Positions 9,561 through 17,491 of a stretch of 46,310 nt of DNA are shown piece by piece (the stretch's first letter is position 1; each line of letters starts with the position of its first letter). The DNA comes from Methylobacterium tarhaniae. Its GTDB lineage: Bacteria; Pseudomonadota; Alphaproteobacteria; Rhizobiales; Beijerinckiaceae. The notes beneath the pieces are model-generated. The model saw nothing but the letters and a program-made list of their open reading frames with translations, searched no databases and was not told the origin of the DNA. The stretch lies in assembly GCF_001043955.1 (NCBI RefSeq), contig NZ_LABZ01000101.1, positions 1-46,310 on the forward strand, read 5' to 3'. The translations under genes were made by a program, and so were the position numbers.

Positions 9561-10481
9561 TCAGCGGAGCGGCGGCAGCGGCGGCAGGGCGGGCAGGCCC
9601 TGCTCGACCTTGTCGAGGCAGCACTTCTTGAACTTCTTGCCGCTGCCGCAGGGGCATGGATCGTTGCGGCCGACATCGCGGTAGGGGTTGCGCTCGGGGA
9701 TCGGGATGCCGTCCTCGTCGAGGTCGGGCAGGTGGTCGTAGGCGCCCTCCCTGGTGTGACCGAGCGCCCCGATCAGGTCGTCGAGGTAGTCGATCAGCAG
9801 GTCGTCGAACCGCTCGCGGCTCTTCGGCCGCAGGCGCGCTTCCTTCAGGGTCTCCTGCACCGTCTCCCAGCCGACGACGCTGCCGGCGTTGCGGCCGTCC
9901 TTGCGCGCCGCCTTCAGGCGGGGAACGAGGTCCTCGAAGCCGAGAAGCGAGATCGCATCCTCCCAGCCCTGCCAGACCTCCTCGGCCTCGGGCGGGGCGA
10001 GGCGCTCGTCGTCGAAGCGCACGAGGAACGCCTTCGTCGCCTCGCGGTCGATGCGTCCGTCCGCTGTGAGCAGCGCGAGAGCGTGGAGGAGCTGCATCCG
10101 CGCGAGGCCGACGGGAGCCTCGCCGGCGATGGCGGCGAGCAGCCGGTCGCCATCGCCGTCGAAGCTGCCGGCGACGAGGGCCGCGAGGGTATTGGGGTAA
10201 TCCTCGCCGAGCGCCGCCGAGATCGCGTCGTCGCGGCGCAGGAGGCGCAGCAGGACTGCATGGATGCGGGTGTCCCGGGCCGAGGCGAGGACGTGAATGC
10301 CCCAGAACAGCAGGGTCCGCTCGGGCTCGGTCAGGCCCTCGCCCTCCCCGTCGGCGGCCCGGCCGAGGATCTCGAGGACCGGTTCGGCAATCGAGTCCGG
10401 TGCCGCCAGCGCCCGTTCCAAGGCCTCCTCGGGCAGGTAGGTCGCCGCCGAGAGTTCCCTGACCAGATCGGTATCCGCCAT
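9561..10481 (-). CDS. DUF1186-type protein with C-terminal SEC-C zinc motif
   Basis: A 306-residue protein beginning MADTDLVRELSAATYLPEEA. The main body is a helical repeat-like region (LLFWGIHVLASARDTRIHAV, DDAISLLGFEDLVPRLKAA) typical of DUF1186 proteins. The C-terminus carries NDPCPCGSGKKFKKCC, the SEC-C metal-binding motif known from the SecA tail (CxCxSGxxxxxC[CH]). SEC-C usually binds zinc and mediates contact with other proteins or ribosomes; the role of this family is not established. The tail PALPPLPPLR is Pro-rich. It lies 59 bp downstream of pheT on the same strand, so it may be the last gene of the pheS-pheT transcript. Confidence 0.8.
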   Translation of the reverse strand: MADTDLVRELSAATYLPEEALERALAAPDSIAEPVLEILGRAADGEGEGLTEPERTLLFWGIHVLASARDTRIHAVLLRLLRRDDAISAALGEDYPNTLAALVAGSFDGDGDRLLAAIAGEAPVGLARMQLLHALALLTADGRIDREATKAFLVRFDDERLAPPEAEEVWQGWEDAISLLGFEDLVPRLKAARKDGRNAGSVVGWETVQETLKEARLRPKSRERFDDLLIDYLDDLIGALGHTREGAYDHLPDLDEDGIPIPERNPYRDVGRNDPCPCGSGKKFKKCCLDKVEQGLPALPPLPPLR

Positions 10482-10540
10482 GCCCGCCTCCTCGCCCGTT
10501 CCCGCCGGCGGCGCACGAAGCGCCGCCGAACCGTTCTCGA

Positions 10541-12964
10541 TCAACCCCGCAGGGTCGCGCCGGTCTTGCGCGTCACCTCGGCGACGATCTTCTGGCTCAC
10601 CGCCTCGATCTCGGCATCGGTGAGGGTGCGGTCGGTCGGCTGGAGCCGCACCGCCACGGCGACGGACTTCTGGTCCTCCCCGATGCCGGTGCCCTCGTAG
10701 ACGTCGAATACCTCGATGCTTGTCACGAGGTTGCGCTCCGCAGCCTGCGCCGCCTTCAGGATGTCGCCCGCCGCCACGCTGCGGGAGACCACGAAGGCGA
10801 AGTCGCGGGTGAGCGGCTGGAAGTCCGGCAGGCTGGCGGCCGGCTTCATCTTGGTCGGCCGGTGCTTCGGCAGCGGCAGGGCGTCGAGGGTGATCTCGCA
10901 GACCACCACCGGGCCCTTGATGTCGAGGGCCTTGAGCACCCGCGGGTGCAGTTCGCCGAAGAACCCGACCTGGTTGCGGGGCCCGAACTGGAGCGTGCCG
11001 GAGCGGCCGGGATGCAGCCAGTCCGGCCCGCCGGCCACGACCTGGAGCCCGCCGGTCGGCACGCCGAGGGCCGTGAGCAGGGCGAGCGCGTCGGCCTTGG
11101 CCTCGAAGGCGTCGACCGGACGGGCCGCGCCGTCCCAGTGCCGGCCGGAGCCGCCGTGGCGGGCGGAACCGCGGCGGAGCGCCGTTGCCTTGATGGTCTG
11201 GCCTTCGGGCTGGTCGGAGGCGAAGCACTGCCCGACCTCGAACAGGGCGACGTCGCTGGTGCCGCGGTCGGCGTTGCGCTGCGCGGCGCGGGCGAGGCCC
11301 GGCACCAGGCTCGGGCGCATGTCCGAGAGGTCGGCGGCGATCGGGTTGGCGAGCGCCAGCTCCGGCTTGCCGCCGCCGAACAGCGTCGCGTCGGCATGCG
11401 CGATGAACGACCACGTCACCGCCTCGACGAGGCCCCGCGCCGCGAATTCGCGCTTGGCCTGCCGGGTGCGCTTCTGCATCACCGTCAGCACCGGACGGAT
11501 GACGGTCGCCTCGATCCGCGGCAGGGGCTTCGGCTCGATCCGGTCGAGGCCGGCGATGCGCACGATTTCCTCGACGAGGTCGGCCTTGCCCTCGACGTCG
11601 GGGCGCCAGGACGGGGAGAGCACCTTCGCCCGGTCGCCCGAGCCGGCGACGTGGAAGCCGAGGGCTTCGAGCGTCACCTTCATCTCGGGCCGCGGCAGGT
11701 CGAGGCCCGACAGCCGGCGCACCTCGGTCCAGGGGAAGTCGATGATGCGGTCGGTATCCGGCACCTCGCCCGATACGGTCGCCTCGCTCGGGGTGCCGCC
11801 GCAGAGGTCCAGCACCAGCTTGGTCGCCAAGTCGAGGCCCGGCAGCGCGAAGGCCGGGTCGACCCCGCGCTCGAAGCGGTAGCGGGCATCGGTCACGATG
11901 CCGAGGCGGCGCCCGGTGCGGGCGATGGTCAGCGGATCCCACAGGGCCGATTCGATCAGCACGTCGGTCGTGCCCTCGTCGCAGCCCGAATGCTCGCCGC
12001 CCATGATGCCGGCGATCGACTCGACGCCGTTCTCGTCCGCGATCACGATCGCGCCGTCGTCGAGCCGATAGGTCCGCCCGTCCAGGGCCACGATCTCCTC
12101 GCCGTCGCGGGCGCGCCGCACCGTGAGGTTGCCCTTCACCTTGGCGGCGTCGAAGACGTGGAGCGGCCGGCCGCGGTCGAAGGTGACGTAGTTGGTGATG
12201 TCGACGAGCGCATTGATCGGCCGCAGGCCGATGGCAGTCAGGCGCCGGCGCATCCATTCGGGCGAGGGCCCGTTCGTCACGCCGCGCACCAGCCGCAAGC
12301 CGAAGAGCGGGCAGAGATGCGCGTCCTCGGGGGCGAAGTCGCGGGTGACGGAGACCGGGCAGGCCCCCTCCCCCCGCACGGGCGCGAGCTGCCCGTGCCG
12401 CAGGGTACCGATGCCGGCCGCCGCGAGGTCGCGGGCGATGCCGTGGATGCCGGTGCAGTCGGGCCGGTTCGGCGTCAGATTGATCTCGATCACCGGGTCG
12501 TCGAGGCCGGCGAAGGCCGCGTAGGGCTGGCCGACCGGCGCCTCGGCGGGCAGATCGAGGATGCCGTCATGGTCGTCCGACAGGCCGAGCTCGGACCCCG
12601 AGCACAGCATGCCCCGGCTCTCGACACCGCGGATCACGCCCACCGACAGGGTGATGTTCTTGCCCGGCACGTAGGTGCCGGGCGGTGCGAACACCGTCCT
12701 CATGCCGGCCCGCGCATTCGGCGCGCCGCAGACCACCTGCACGGGCGCGCCCTCGCCGGTCTCGACGGTGCAGACCCGCAGGCGGTCGGCATTGGGGTGC
12801 TGCTCGGCGGTGAGCACCGCGGCGATGCGGTAGGCCGAGAGATCCGCCGCCTTGTCCTCGACGCGCTCGACCTCCAGGCCGATGCGGGTCAGCGTCTCGA
12901 CGATCACGTCGAGGGAGGCGTCGGTGTCGAGGTGGTCCTTGAGCCAGGAGAGGGTGAATTTCAT
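10541..12964 (-). CDS. pheT: Phenylalanyl-tRNA synthetase beta subunit
   Basis: An 807-residue subunit of the alpha2-beta2 enzyme that charges tRNA-Phe. It starts [20 protein letters not shown], the invariant family N-terminus. In order: an OB-type tRNA-binding domain ([20 protein letters not shown]), the B3/B4 editing domain ([20 protein letters not shown]), B5, the synthetase-like core, and the C-terminal anticodon-binding FDX-ACB domain ([16 protein letters not shown] ... [15 protein letters not shown]). Length is normal for the long bacterial form. It is separated from pheS by two small genes, which is unlike the usual direct pheS-pheT junction. The large open frames antisense to it are shadows. 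Confidence 0.98.
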   Translation of the reverse strand: MKFTLSWLKDHLDTDASLDVIVETLTRIGLEVERVEDKAADLSAYRIAAVLTAEQHPNADRLRVCTVETGEGAPVQVVCGAPNARAGMRTVFAPPGTYVPGKNITLSVGVIRGVESRGMLCSGSELGLSDDHDGILDLPAEAPVGQPYAAFAGLDDPVIEINLTPNRPDCTGIHGIARDLAAAGIGTLRHGQLAPVRGEGACPVSVTRDFAPEDAHLCPLFGLRLVRGVTNGPSPEWMRRRLTAIGLRPINALVDITNYVTFDRGRPLHVFDAAKVKGNLTVRRARDGEEIVALDGRTYRLDDGAIVIADENGVESIAGIMGGEHSGCDEGTTDVLIESALWDPLTIARTGRRLGIVTDARYRFERGVDPAFALPGLDLATKLVLDLCGGTPSEATVSGEVPDTDRIIDFPWTEVRRLSGLDLPRPEMKVTLEALGFHVAGSGDRAKVLSPSWRPDVEGKADLVEEIVRIAGLDRIEPKPLPRIEATVIRPVLTVMQKRTRQAKREFAARGLVEAVTWSFIAHADATLFGGGKPELALANPIAADLSDMRPSLVPGLARAAQRNADRGTSDVALFEVGQCFASDQPEGQTIKATALRRGSARHGGSGRHWDGAARPVDAFEAKADALALLTALGVPTGGLQVVAGGPDWLHPGRSGTLQFGPRNQVGFFGELHPRVLKALDIKGPVVVCEITLDALPLPKHRPTKMKPAASLPDFQPLTRDFAFVVSRSVAAGDILKAAQAAERNLVTSIEVFDVYEGTGIGEDQKSVAVAVRLQPTDRTLTDAEIEAVSQKIVAEVTRKTGATLRG

Positions 12965-12982
12965 AGGGCTAAACCTCTCGGC

Positions 12983-13468
12983 TCAGGCGAGCCGGGCCTT
13001 GGTGATGAGAAGGACGGCCAGGCGGCGGCACTGGTCGTCGTCGAGGGATTCGAGGTCGAAGATGGTCTTGCGGGCGCGGGCGATCACGGTTCGGGTCACG
13101 TCGCGGCTGACCTCCAGATTCGGCGGGCTGTAATCCGCCCGGTGTCGGCGCTCCTGCAGGTCGGCAAAGGCGGTCCCGATGCCGGCAATCACCGAACCCA
13201 GCTCGGCCGCCTCGCGCCCGGACAGCCGACGCTTGACCTGACCGTGATCGAGCAGCCGGTAGATCGATTCCGTCACCGATGCGTCGCGCCGCCACAGGCC
13301 GAGCGCGCGAGTGCAGACGAAGCAGAGACCGTGAAAGACAGCGTAGTAGGCGCTGCTGACGGCACGCCGCATCGCTGCCTTCTCCAGATTGCGGCGCCCA
13401 CGCTGCTCGACCAGCGCCGCGGCAACGTCGATAAGATCGTAGACGAGGGGGTTGCCCAAGCGTGGCAT
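12983..13468 (-). CDS. HEPN-like small protein inside the pheS-pheT operon
   Basis: A 161-residue basic protein starting MPRLGNPLVYDLIDVAAALV at an ATG (13468) that shares its A with the stop of the preceding acidic gene (TGATG), so translation is probably coupled. Residues 34-46 (RRAVSSAYYAVFH) and 104-115 (LQERRHRADYSP) match the two hallmark helices of small HEPN-domain proteins, the first resembling the widespread RRAVSTAYYALFH group. HEPN proteins often act as RNases in toxin-antitoxin and defence modules, but the strict R-x4-6-H catalytic motif is not seen, so activity is uncertain. It ends 18 bp before pheT. A longer upstream start (13576) would overlap the acidic gene and is rejected. 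Confidence 0.65.
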   Translation of the reverse strand: MPRLGNPLVYDLIDVAAALVEQRGRRNLEKAAMRRAVSSAYYAVFHGLCFVCTRALGLWRRDASVTESIYRLLDHGQVKRRLSGREAAELGSVIAGIGTAFADLQERRHRADYSPPNLEVSRDVTRTVIARARKTIFDLESLDDDQCRRLAVLLITKARLA

Positions 13469-13782
13469 CAGGCGTTCTCTTCCTCGTCCCAATAATCTTC
13501 TTCCTCGTCGCCCAAGATTTCGTCGCCGGGAAATCGAAAATCGAGATAAGGGAAGCGCTCCTCCCCCTTGCCCCACAGAGCCATCCGGAGCGCCGCGTGT
13601 GCGGCATTGACTTCGCCCCCCCCAGGCAAGCCCGATTCGGGCATGAAATGGGCGGTGACGAACAACGACGGCTCGTCGGCGTGGTTGTAGCCGGCGCGCA
13701 GTTCGGCACGCTCGTAGCCGGAGGCGGCGAGGTACTGCGTGAGGACCTCGTCGGTGATCGCCAGGATCTCGCTCTCGGTCAT
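13468..13782 (-). CDS. Small acidic protein coupled to the HEPN-like gene
   Basis: A 104-residue protein starting MTESEILAITDEVLTQYLAA. The middle holds LFVTAHFMPES and ALWGKGEERFPYLDFRF (residues 68-84), and the last 18 residues are strongly acidic (GDEEEDYWDEEENA). I know no named family. There is no nucleotidyltransferase motif, so it is not an MNT partner of the classic HEPN/MNT type. The acidic tail next to a basic HEPN-like partner and the one-base overlap suggest that the two proteins bind each other. The gene follows pheS by 37 bp. Its 3' half is less GC-rich than pheS and pheT, which hints at a later insertion. Confidence 0.65.
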   Translation of the reverse strand: MTESEILAITDEVLTQYLAASGYERAELRAGYNHADEPSLFVTAHFMPESGLPGGGEVNAAHAALRMALWGKGEERFPYLDFRFPGDEILGDEEEDYWDEEENA

Positions 13783-13819
13783 GGTGCGCCTCTCAGGACG
13801 GGTCGTCTCCGGGCAGACC

Positions 13820-14902
13820 TCAGCCGGTCAGGCCGCCGACCAGGCTCGGGATGTCGAGGGGCCGGAAGCCGTAATGCTCGAGCCAGCGGACATCCGCCTC
13901 GAAGAACGGGCGCAGGTCCGGCATGCCGTATTTGAGCATCGCGATCCGGTCGATGCCCATTCCCCAGGCGAAGCCCTGCACGGCGTCCGGGTCGAGGCCG
14001 CAATTGCGCAGCACGTTCGGGTGGACCATGCCGCAGCCGAGGATCTCGAGCCAGTCGTCGCCGTCGCCGAAGCGGATCTCGCCGCCTTTGCGCGAGCACT
14101 GGATGTCGACCTCGGCCGAGGGCTCGGTGAAGGGGAAGAACGACGGCCGGAAACGCATCTTCACGCTGTCGACCTCGAAGAAGGCCTTGCAGAACTCCTC
14201 CAGGATCCACTTCAGGTGCGAGATGTTCGCCTGTCTGTCGATCACCAGGCCCTCGACCTGGTGGAACATCGGGGTGTGGGTCTGGTCGGAATCGTGCCGG
14301 TAGGTGCGGCCGGGGCAGATCACACGGATCGGCGGCTGCACGCTGCGCATCGTGCGCACCTGCACCGGCGAGGTGTGGGTGCGCAGGAGCTTGCGCTTCC
14401 CGTCCCGGTCGGGCCGCAGGAAGAAGGTGTCGTGCATCTCCCGGGCCGGATGGCCCTCGGGGAAGTTGAGCGCGGTGAAGTTCAGCTCGTCGGTCTCGAC
14501 ATCCGGGCCTTCCGCGATCGAGAAGCCCATATCGCCGAAGATCGCCGTGATCTCGTCCATCACCTGGGTGATCGGGTGGATGCGCCCGCGCGTCTCCGGT
14601 CCCTCGCGCACCGGGAGGGTCACGTCGATGCGCTCGGCGGCGAGGCGCGCCGTCAGCGCCGCTTCCGCCAGGGTGTCGCGCCGCGCCTGGATTGCGCCCT
14701 GGACCCGGTCGCGCAGGCCGTTGATCAGGGGCCCCTGCTCCTTGCGCGCCTCGGGGCTCATGCTGCCTAAGGTCTTCAGCAGCTCGGAGACGGCGCCCTT
14801 CTTGCCGAGGGCCGCGACGCGCACGCCGTCGAGCGCCGCCTCGTCGGCGGCGCCGGCGACCTGGGCGAGGAGATCGGTTTCGAGGCTGGTGAGATCGGTC
14901 AT
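13820..14902 (-). CDS. pheS: Phenylalanyl-tRNA synthetase alpha subunit
   Basis: A 360-residue class II synthetase subunit, catalytic for phenylalanine activation. It starts [20 protein letters not shown] (ATG 14902) with an N-terminal coiled coil that grips tRNA. Class II motifs are visible: [19 protein letters not shown], the motif 2 region [12 protein letters not shown] ... [20 protein letters not shown], and motif 3 [18 protein letters not shown]. The frame is open upstream to 15271, but that would cover the terminator of rplT and lacks family similarity. It is the first gene of pheS - acidic gene - HEPN-like gene - pheT. Confidence 0.97.
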   Translation of the reverse strand: MTDLTSLETDLLAQVAGAADEAALDGVRVAALGKKGAVSELLKTLGSMSPEARKEQGPLINGLRDRVQGAIQARRDTLAEAALTARLAAERIDVTLPVREGPETRGRIHPITQVMDEITAIFGDMGFSIAEGPDVETDELNFTALNFPEGHPAREMHDTFFLRPDRDGKRKLLRTHTSPVQVRTMRSVQPPIRVICPGRTYRHDSDQTHTPMFHQVEGLVIDRQANISHLKWILEEFCKAFFEVDSVKMRFRPSFFPFTEPSAEVDIQCSRKGGEIRFGDGDDWLEILGCGMVHPNVLRNCGLDPDAVQGFAWGMGIDRIAMLKYGMPDLRPFFEADVRWLEHYGFRPLDIPSLVGGLTG

Positions 14903-14983
14903 GGTCTGCTCAATCGGGGCTCGCGGATGCCCTGCAACGCCCCGCCCCGCCCCGTCAACCCGGGGCGCGGGAAAGGGCCGCCG

Positions 14984-15012
14984 CAACGCAAAACGGCCCG
15001 CGCGGGCGGGCC
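14984..15012 (-). terminator. Rho-independent terminator of rpmI-rplT
   Basis: On the minus strand a perfect 9-bp stem ACGGCCCGC/GCGGGCCGT (plus 14991-14999 and 15004-15012) with a 4-base loop is followed by TTTTGCGTT. It lies 61 bp after the rplT stop and isolates the ribosomal protein operon from pheS. Confidence 0.75.
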
Positions 15013-15072
15013 GTGATGGTGCCGTCTCGATGGATCGGACCCGCGTGAGGGGGCGGGCCCGACGGACCGGCT

Positions 15073-15450
15073 TCAAGCCGCCTTGACGAGCTCGGCCGGC
15101 AGGGCGGACTTCGCCGTCTCGACCACGGCGACGAAGGCCGCCGGCTCGTGGATGGCGAGCTCGGAGAGCGCCTTGCGGTCGACCTGCACGCCGGCCTTGG
15201 CCAGGCCGTCGATGAAGCGCGAATAGGTCAGGCCGTGCGGGCGGACGGCGGCGTTGATGCGCTGGATCCACAGGGCGCGGAAGTTGCGCTTCTTGTTCTT
15301 ACGATCGCGGTAGGCATATTGCATGCCCTTCTCGACCGCCTGCTTGGCGATCCGGATCGTGTTCTTGCGCCGGCCGTAATAGCCCTTGGCGGCCTTGAAA
15401 ACCTTCTTGTGCTTGGCGTGGCTGGTCACGCCGCGCTTGACGCGGGCCAT
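15073..15450 (-). CDS. rplT: 50S ribosomal protein L20
   Basis: A 125-residue basic protein that binds 23S rRNA early in large-subunit assembly. It starts [20 protein letters not shown] and contains [20 protein letters not shown] and [20 protein letters not shown], all hallmarks of L20. Family members can repress their own operon by binding a leader mRNA. The C-terminus is slightly extended beyond the ~118-residue E. coli form ([20 protein letters not shown]). It follows rpmI by 65 bp and is followed by a clear terminator. Confidence 0.98.
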   Translation of the reverse strand: MARVKRGVTSHAKHKKVFKAAKGYYGRRKNTIRIAKQAVEKGMQYAYRDRKNKKRNFRALWIQRINAAVRPHGLTYSRFIDGLAKAGVQVDRKALSELAIHEPAAFVAVVETAKSALPAELVKAA

Positions 15451-15515
15451 GGTGATCTCCTGGGGGTTCTACGAAACAGATTCGGGACGAAGCGTCTTCT
15501 GGTCGAAGCCGGTTC

Positions 15516-15719
15516 TTACCGGGCGTTCGGCAGGAAGTACTTCTTCACGTTGGCGGCGTCGCCCTCGAACAGGGTGGTCGTGCCGCGCAGGTTGCGGATC
15601 TGCTTCGTGGTCCGCTTGATCATGCCGTGGCGCTTGCCGGCCTGGGCGTACATGACCTTGCCGGTCCCGGTGATCTTGAAGCGCTTCTTGGCGCCCGACT
15701 TGGTCTTCAGCTTGGGCAT
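15516..15719 (-). CDS. rpmI: 50S ribosomal protein L35
   Basis: A 67-residue basic protein starting [20 protein letters not shown], the standard L35 sequence, with [19 protein letters not shown] in the middle. ATG 15719 is preceded by CAGGAG at good spacing, which decides the start against longer open frames. It is the first gene of the rpmI-rplT operon. In many bacteria infC lies directly upstream, but here infC is 4.2 kb away, so rpmI needs the promoter and leader described separately. Confidence 0.98.
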
Positions 15720-15845
15720 TTTGCTCTCCTGACGCGAACTCCACCGGGGATCCGCCACGGGCGGGCCCCGACGATCGCGCTCGATCGAAGGTGTGGAGCG
15801 ACACGAACCGCCACGGCAGCCCTCACGGCCGGGCGGTTCGGCGAG
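15720..15845 (-). promoter_or_regulatory. Structured 5' leader of rpmI-rplT (possible L20-type autoregulatory leader)
   Basis: From the predicted start near 15846 to the rpmI ATG there are about 126 bases. On the RNA strand CGAACCGCC and GGCGGTTCG (plus 15832-15840 and 15804-15812) form a perfect 9-bp stem at the very 5' end around a 19-base loop, and GATCG-AGCG-CGATC (plus 15773-15786) forms a second. Ribosomal protein leaders that imitate the L20 binding site in 23S rRNA are known for this operon in other phyla. No conserved L20-leader consensus could be confirmed here. Confidence 0.45.
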
Positions 15846-15851
15846 GGGCGC

Positions 15852-15880
15852 GCTATAGCAGGGCAAGGCGCTTCACGCAA
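15852..15880 (-). promoter_or_regulatory. Promoter of rpmI-rplT
   Basis: On the minus strand TTGCGT (plus 15875-15880) and TATAGC (plus 15852-15857) are separated by exactly 17 bases, a good housekeeping sigma-factor match. The remaining 188 bases to the divergent glycosyltransferase start (15881-16068) contain no gene and no clear promoter, only a CAGGAG ribosome-binding site at 16055-16060. Confidence 0.6.
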
Positions 15881-16068
15881 TCGCCACATCGTCGGGCGGC
15901 GCGTTCCTGTGTGACACGGGAACGACCGGGCCCTCGCGCTGGCGTTGTGCGCCGCACCGGAACCATAAGCTCGGGTGCGCGGTTTCGTTCATGTCCCGCT
16001 CAGGCCCCATCCTGCTTAAGTCCCGCCAACGTGACCCGCCATCGTTGGGCGTCTCAGGAGAATCCGTC

Positions 16069-17202
16069 GTGCGCATTGCCCAGGTAGCCCCTCTCGCGGA
16101 GGCCGTTCCGCCGAAGTTCTACGGCGGCACCGAGCGTGTCGTCTCCTGGCTGACCGAGGAGCTGGTCCGGCAGGGCCATGACGTCACGCTGTTCGCGAGC
16201 GGCGACTCGGAGACGAGCGCCAAGCTGGTCGCCTGCTGCCCGGAGGGCCTGCGCCTCGCCGGCATCCGCGACCATGTCGCCAGCCACCTCGCCATGCTGT
16301 ACCACCTGCGCCGGCGCGCGGACGAGTTCGACGTCATCCACTTCCACATCGACCTCCTGCAGTACCCGCTGTTCGAGGACCTGAACCACAAATGCGTCAC
16401 CACCCTGCACGGGCGGCTCGACGTGCCGGACTTCATGCCGGTCTACCGCACCTTCACGGGCATGCCCCTGGTGTCGATCTCCGACCACCAGCGCGGGCCG
16501 ATGCCCGAGAACGCCAACTGGCTCCAGACCATCCATCACGGGCTGCCGGCGGAGAATTGCCGCTTCTCGGCGAAGCCCAAGGATGGCGGCTACCTCGCCT
16601 TCCTCGGCCGCATCTCGCCGGAGAAGCGCCCCGACCGTGCGATCGAGATCGCCAAGGCCTCGGGCGTCAAGCTGAAGATCGCCGCCAAGGTCGACAAGGC
16701 CGACCAGGAATACTGGGACGAGGTCATCGAGCCGATGACCCATCACCCGCTGGTCGAGTATATCGGCGAGATCAACGAGGACCAGAAGCACGAGTTCCTC
16801 GGCAACGCCCTGGCGCTCGCCTTCCCGATCGACTGGCCGGAGCCCTTCGGCCTGGTGATGATCGAGGCGATGTCGGCCGGCACCCCGGTGATCGCGTGGC
16901 GCAACGGCTCCGTGCCGGAGGTCATCAAGGACGGCGTCTCGGGCGTCGTGGTCGAGTCGATGGAGGAGGCCGTCGCGGCGGTCGAGACCTGCAAGGCGAT
17001 GAGCCGCGAGGGCGTGCGCCGCTACTTCGAGACCCGCTTCACCGCGAGCGTCATGGCCCGCTCCTACGTCGCGGCCTACGAGTCTCTGCTCGCCGGCGAT
17101 CTCGACGCGATCAAGATCCCGGGCTTGACCATCGGCGCCCCTGCCGCCCTCAACGGTGCGGCCAACGGCGCCGCGGTGCGCCCGGTCCTCCGGGCGGTCT
17201 GA
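16069..17202 (+). CDS. Glycosyltransferase family 4 (GT-B fold)
   Basis: The start is GTG 16069 (VRIAQVAPLAEAVPPKFYGG), chosen because CAGGAG lies 8 bases upstream; the frame is open further upstream without a ribosome-binding site. The 377-residue protein shows the GT4 glycine-rich loop (YGGTERVVSWLTEEL), the hinge FLGRISPEKRPDRAIEIAKA and the retaining EX7E motif EPFGLVMIE (residues 258-266). Substrate is unknown. The next plus-strand gene is an amylo-alpha-1,6-glucosidase, which suggests a role in a storage or osmoprotective glucan or glucoside, but a hairpin terminator separates them. The gene pair sits between rpmI and infC. Confidence 0.85.
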   Translation: MRIAQVAPLAEAVPPKFYGGTERVVSWLTEELVRQGHDVTLFASGDSETSAKLVACCPEGLRLAGIRDHVASHLAMLYHLRRRADEFDVIHFHIDLLQYPLFEDLNHKCVTTLHGRLDVPDFMPVYRTFTGMPLVSISDHQRGPMPENANWLQTIHHGLPAENCRFSAKPKDGGYLAFLGRISPEKRPDRAIEIAKASGVKLKIAAKVDKADQEYWDEVIEPMTHHPLVEYIGEINEDQKHEFLGNALALAFPIDWPEPFGLVMIEAMSAGTPVIAWRNGSVPEVIKDGVSGVVVESMEEAVAAVETCKAMSREGVRRYFETRFTASVMARSYVAAYESLLAGDLDAIKIPGLTIGAPAALNGAANGAAVRPVLRAV

Positions 17203-17229
17203 TCCGCTTCAACGGTCTGACGGCTGGCA

Positions 17230-17265
17230 GGCCCGGTCCCCGTGAGGGGGCCGGGCCTTCTCTTT
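17230..17265 (+). terminator. Rho-independent terminator after the glycosyltransferase gene
   Basis: GGCCCGG-T-CCCC (17230-17241) pairs with GGGG-G-CCGGGCC (17246-17257) around loop GTGA, a 12-bp stem with one G-U pair, followed by TTCTCTTT. It is 27 bp after the stop. Confidence 0.75.
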
Positions 17266-17491
17266 GCATGGCACCTGCCCAAAATCCGAGCCTGCTCGAT
17301 CGTGGCGCCCCCTGGCACCCGCCGCACGATGGCCCACATTCGCTCTAGCGTGGGACGCCAACCCGCGAATCGCCGCGGGTCCCGCCCCGCTGCCGCCCGG
17401 ACGCCCCGTTCGGAGCCCCGAGATCCCGCCCCGATCCCGTGACGCCTTGCCCCGCGACACCTCGCGGAGCGAATGCCCCAGGAGTGAAGCC

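Noticed and set aside
9347..9676. A small minus-strand open frame between the MCP and SEC-C genes
   Set aside because: Overlaps the SEC-C gene end in another frame; Arg/Ser-rich composition typical of chance frames.
9561..12257. An 898-codon open frame that ends with the SEC-C protein
   Set aside because: Its upstream two thirds run through pheT in a wrong frame; the real gene starts at the ATG at 10481.
10862..13495. An 877-codon open frame on the plus strand opposite pheT
   Set aside because: Antisense shadow of pheT and the HEPN-like gene with repetitive composition and no domain.
13468..13576. Longer N-terminus for the HEPN-like protein
   Set aside because: It would overlap the acidic gene deeply and the added residues are Arg/Gly-rich without similarity.
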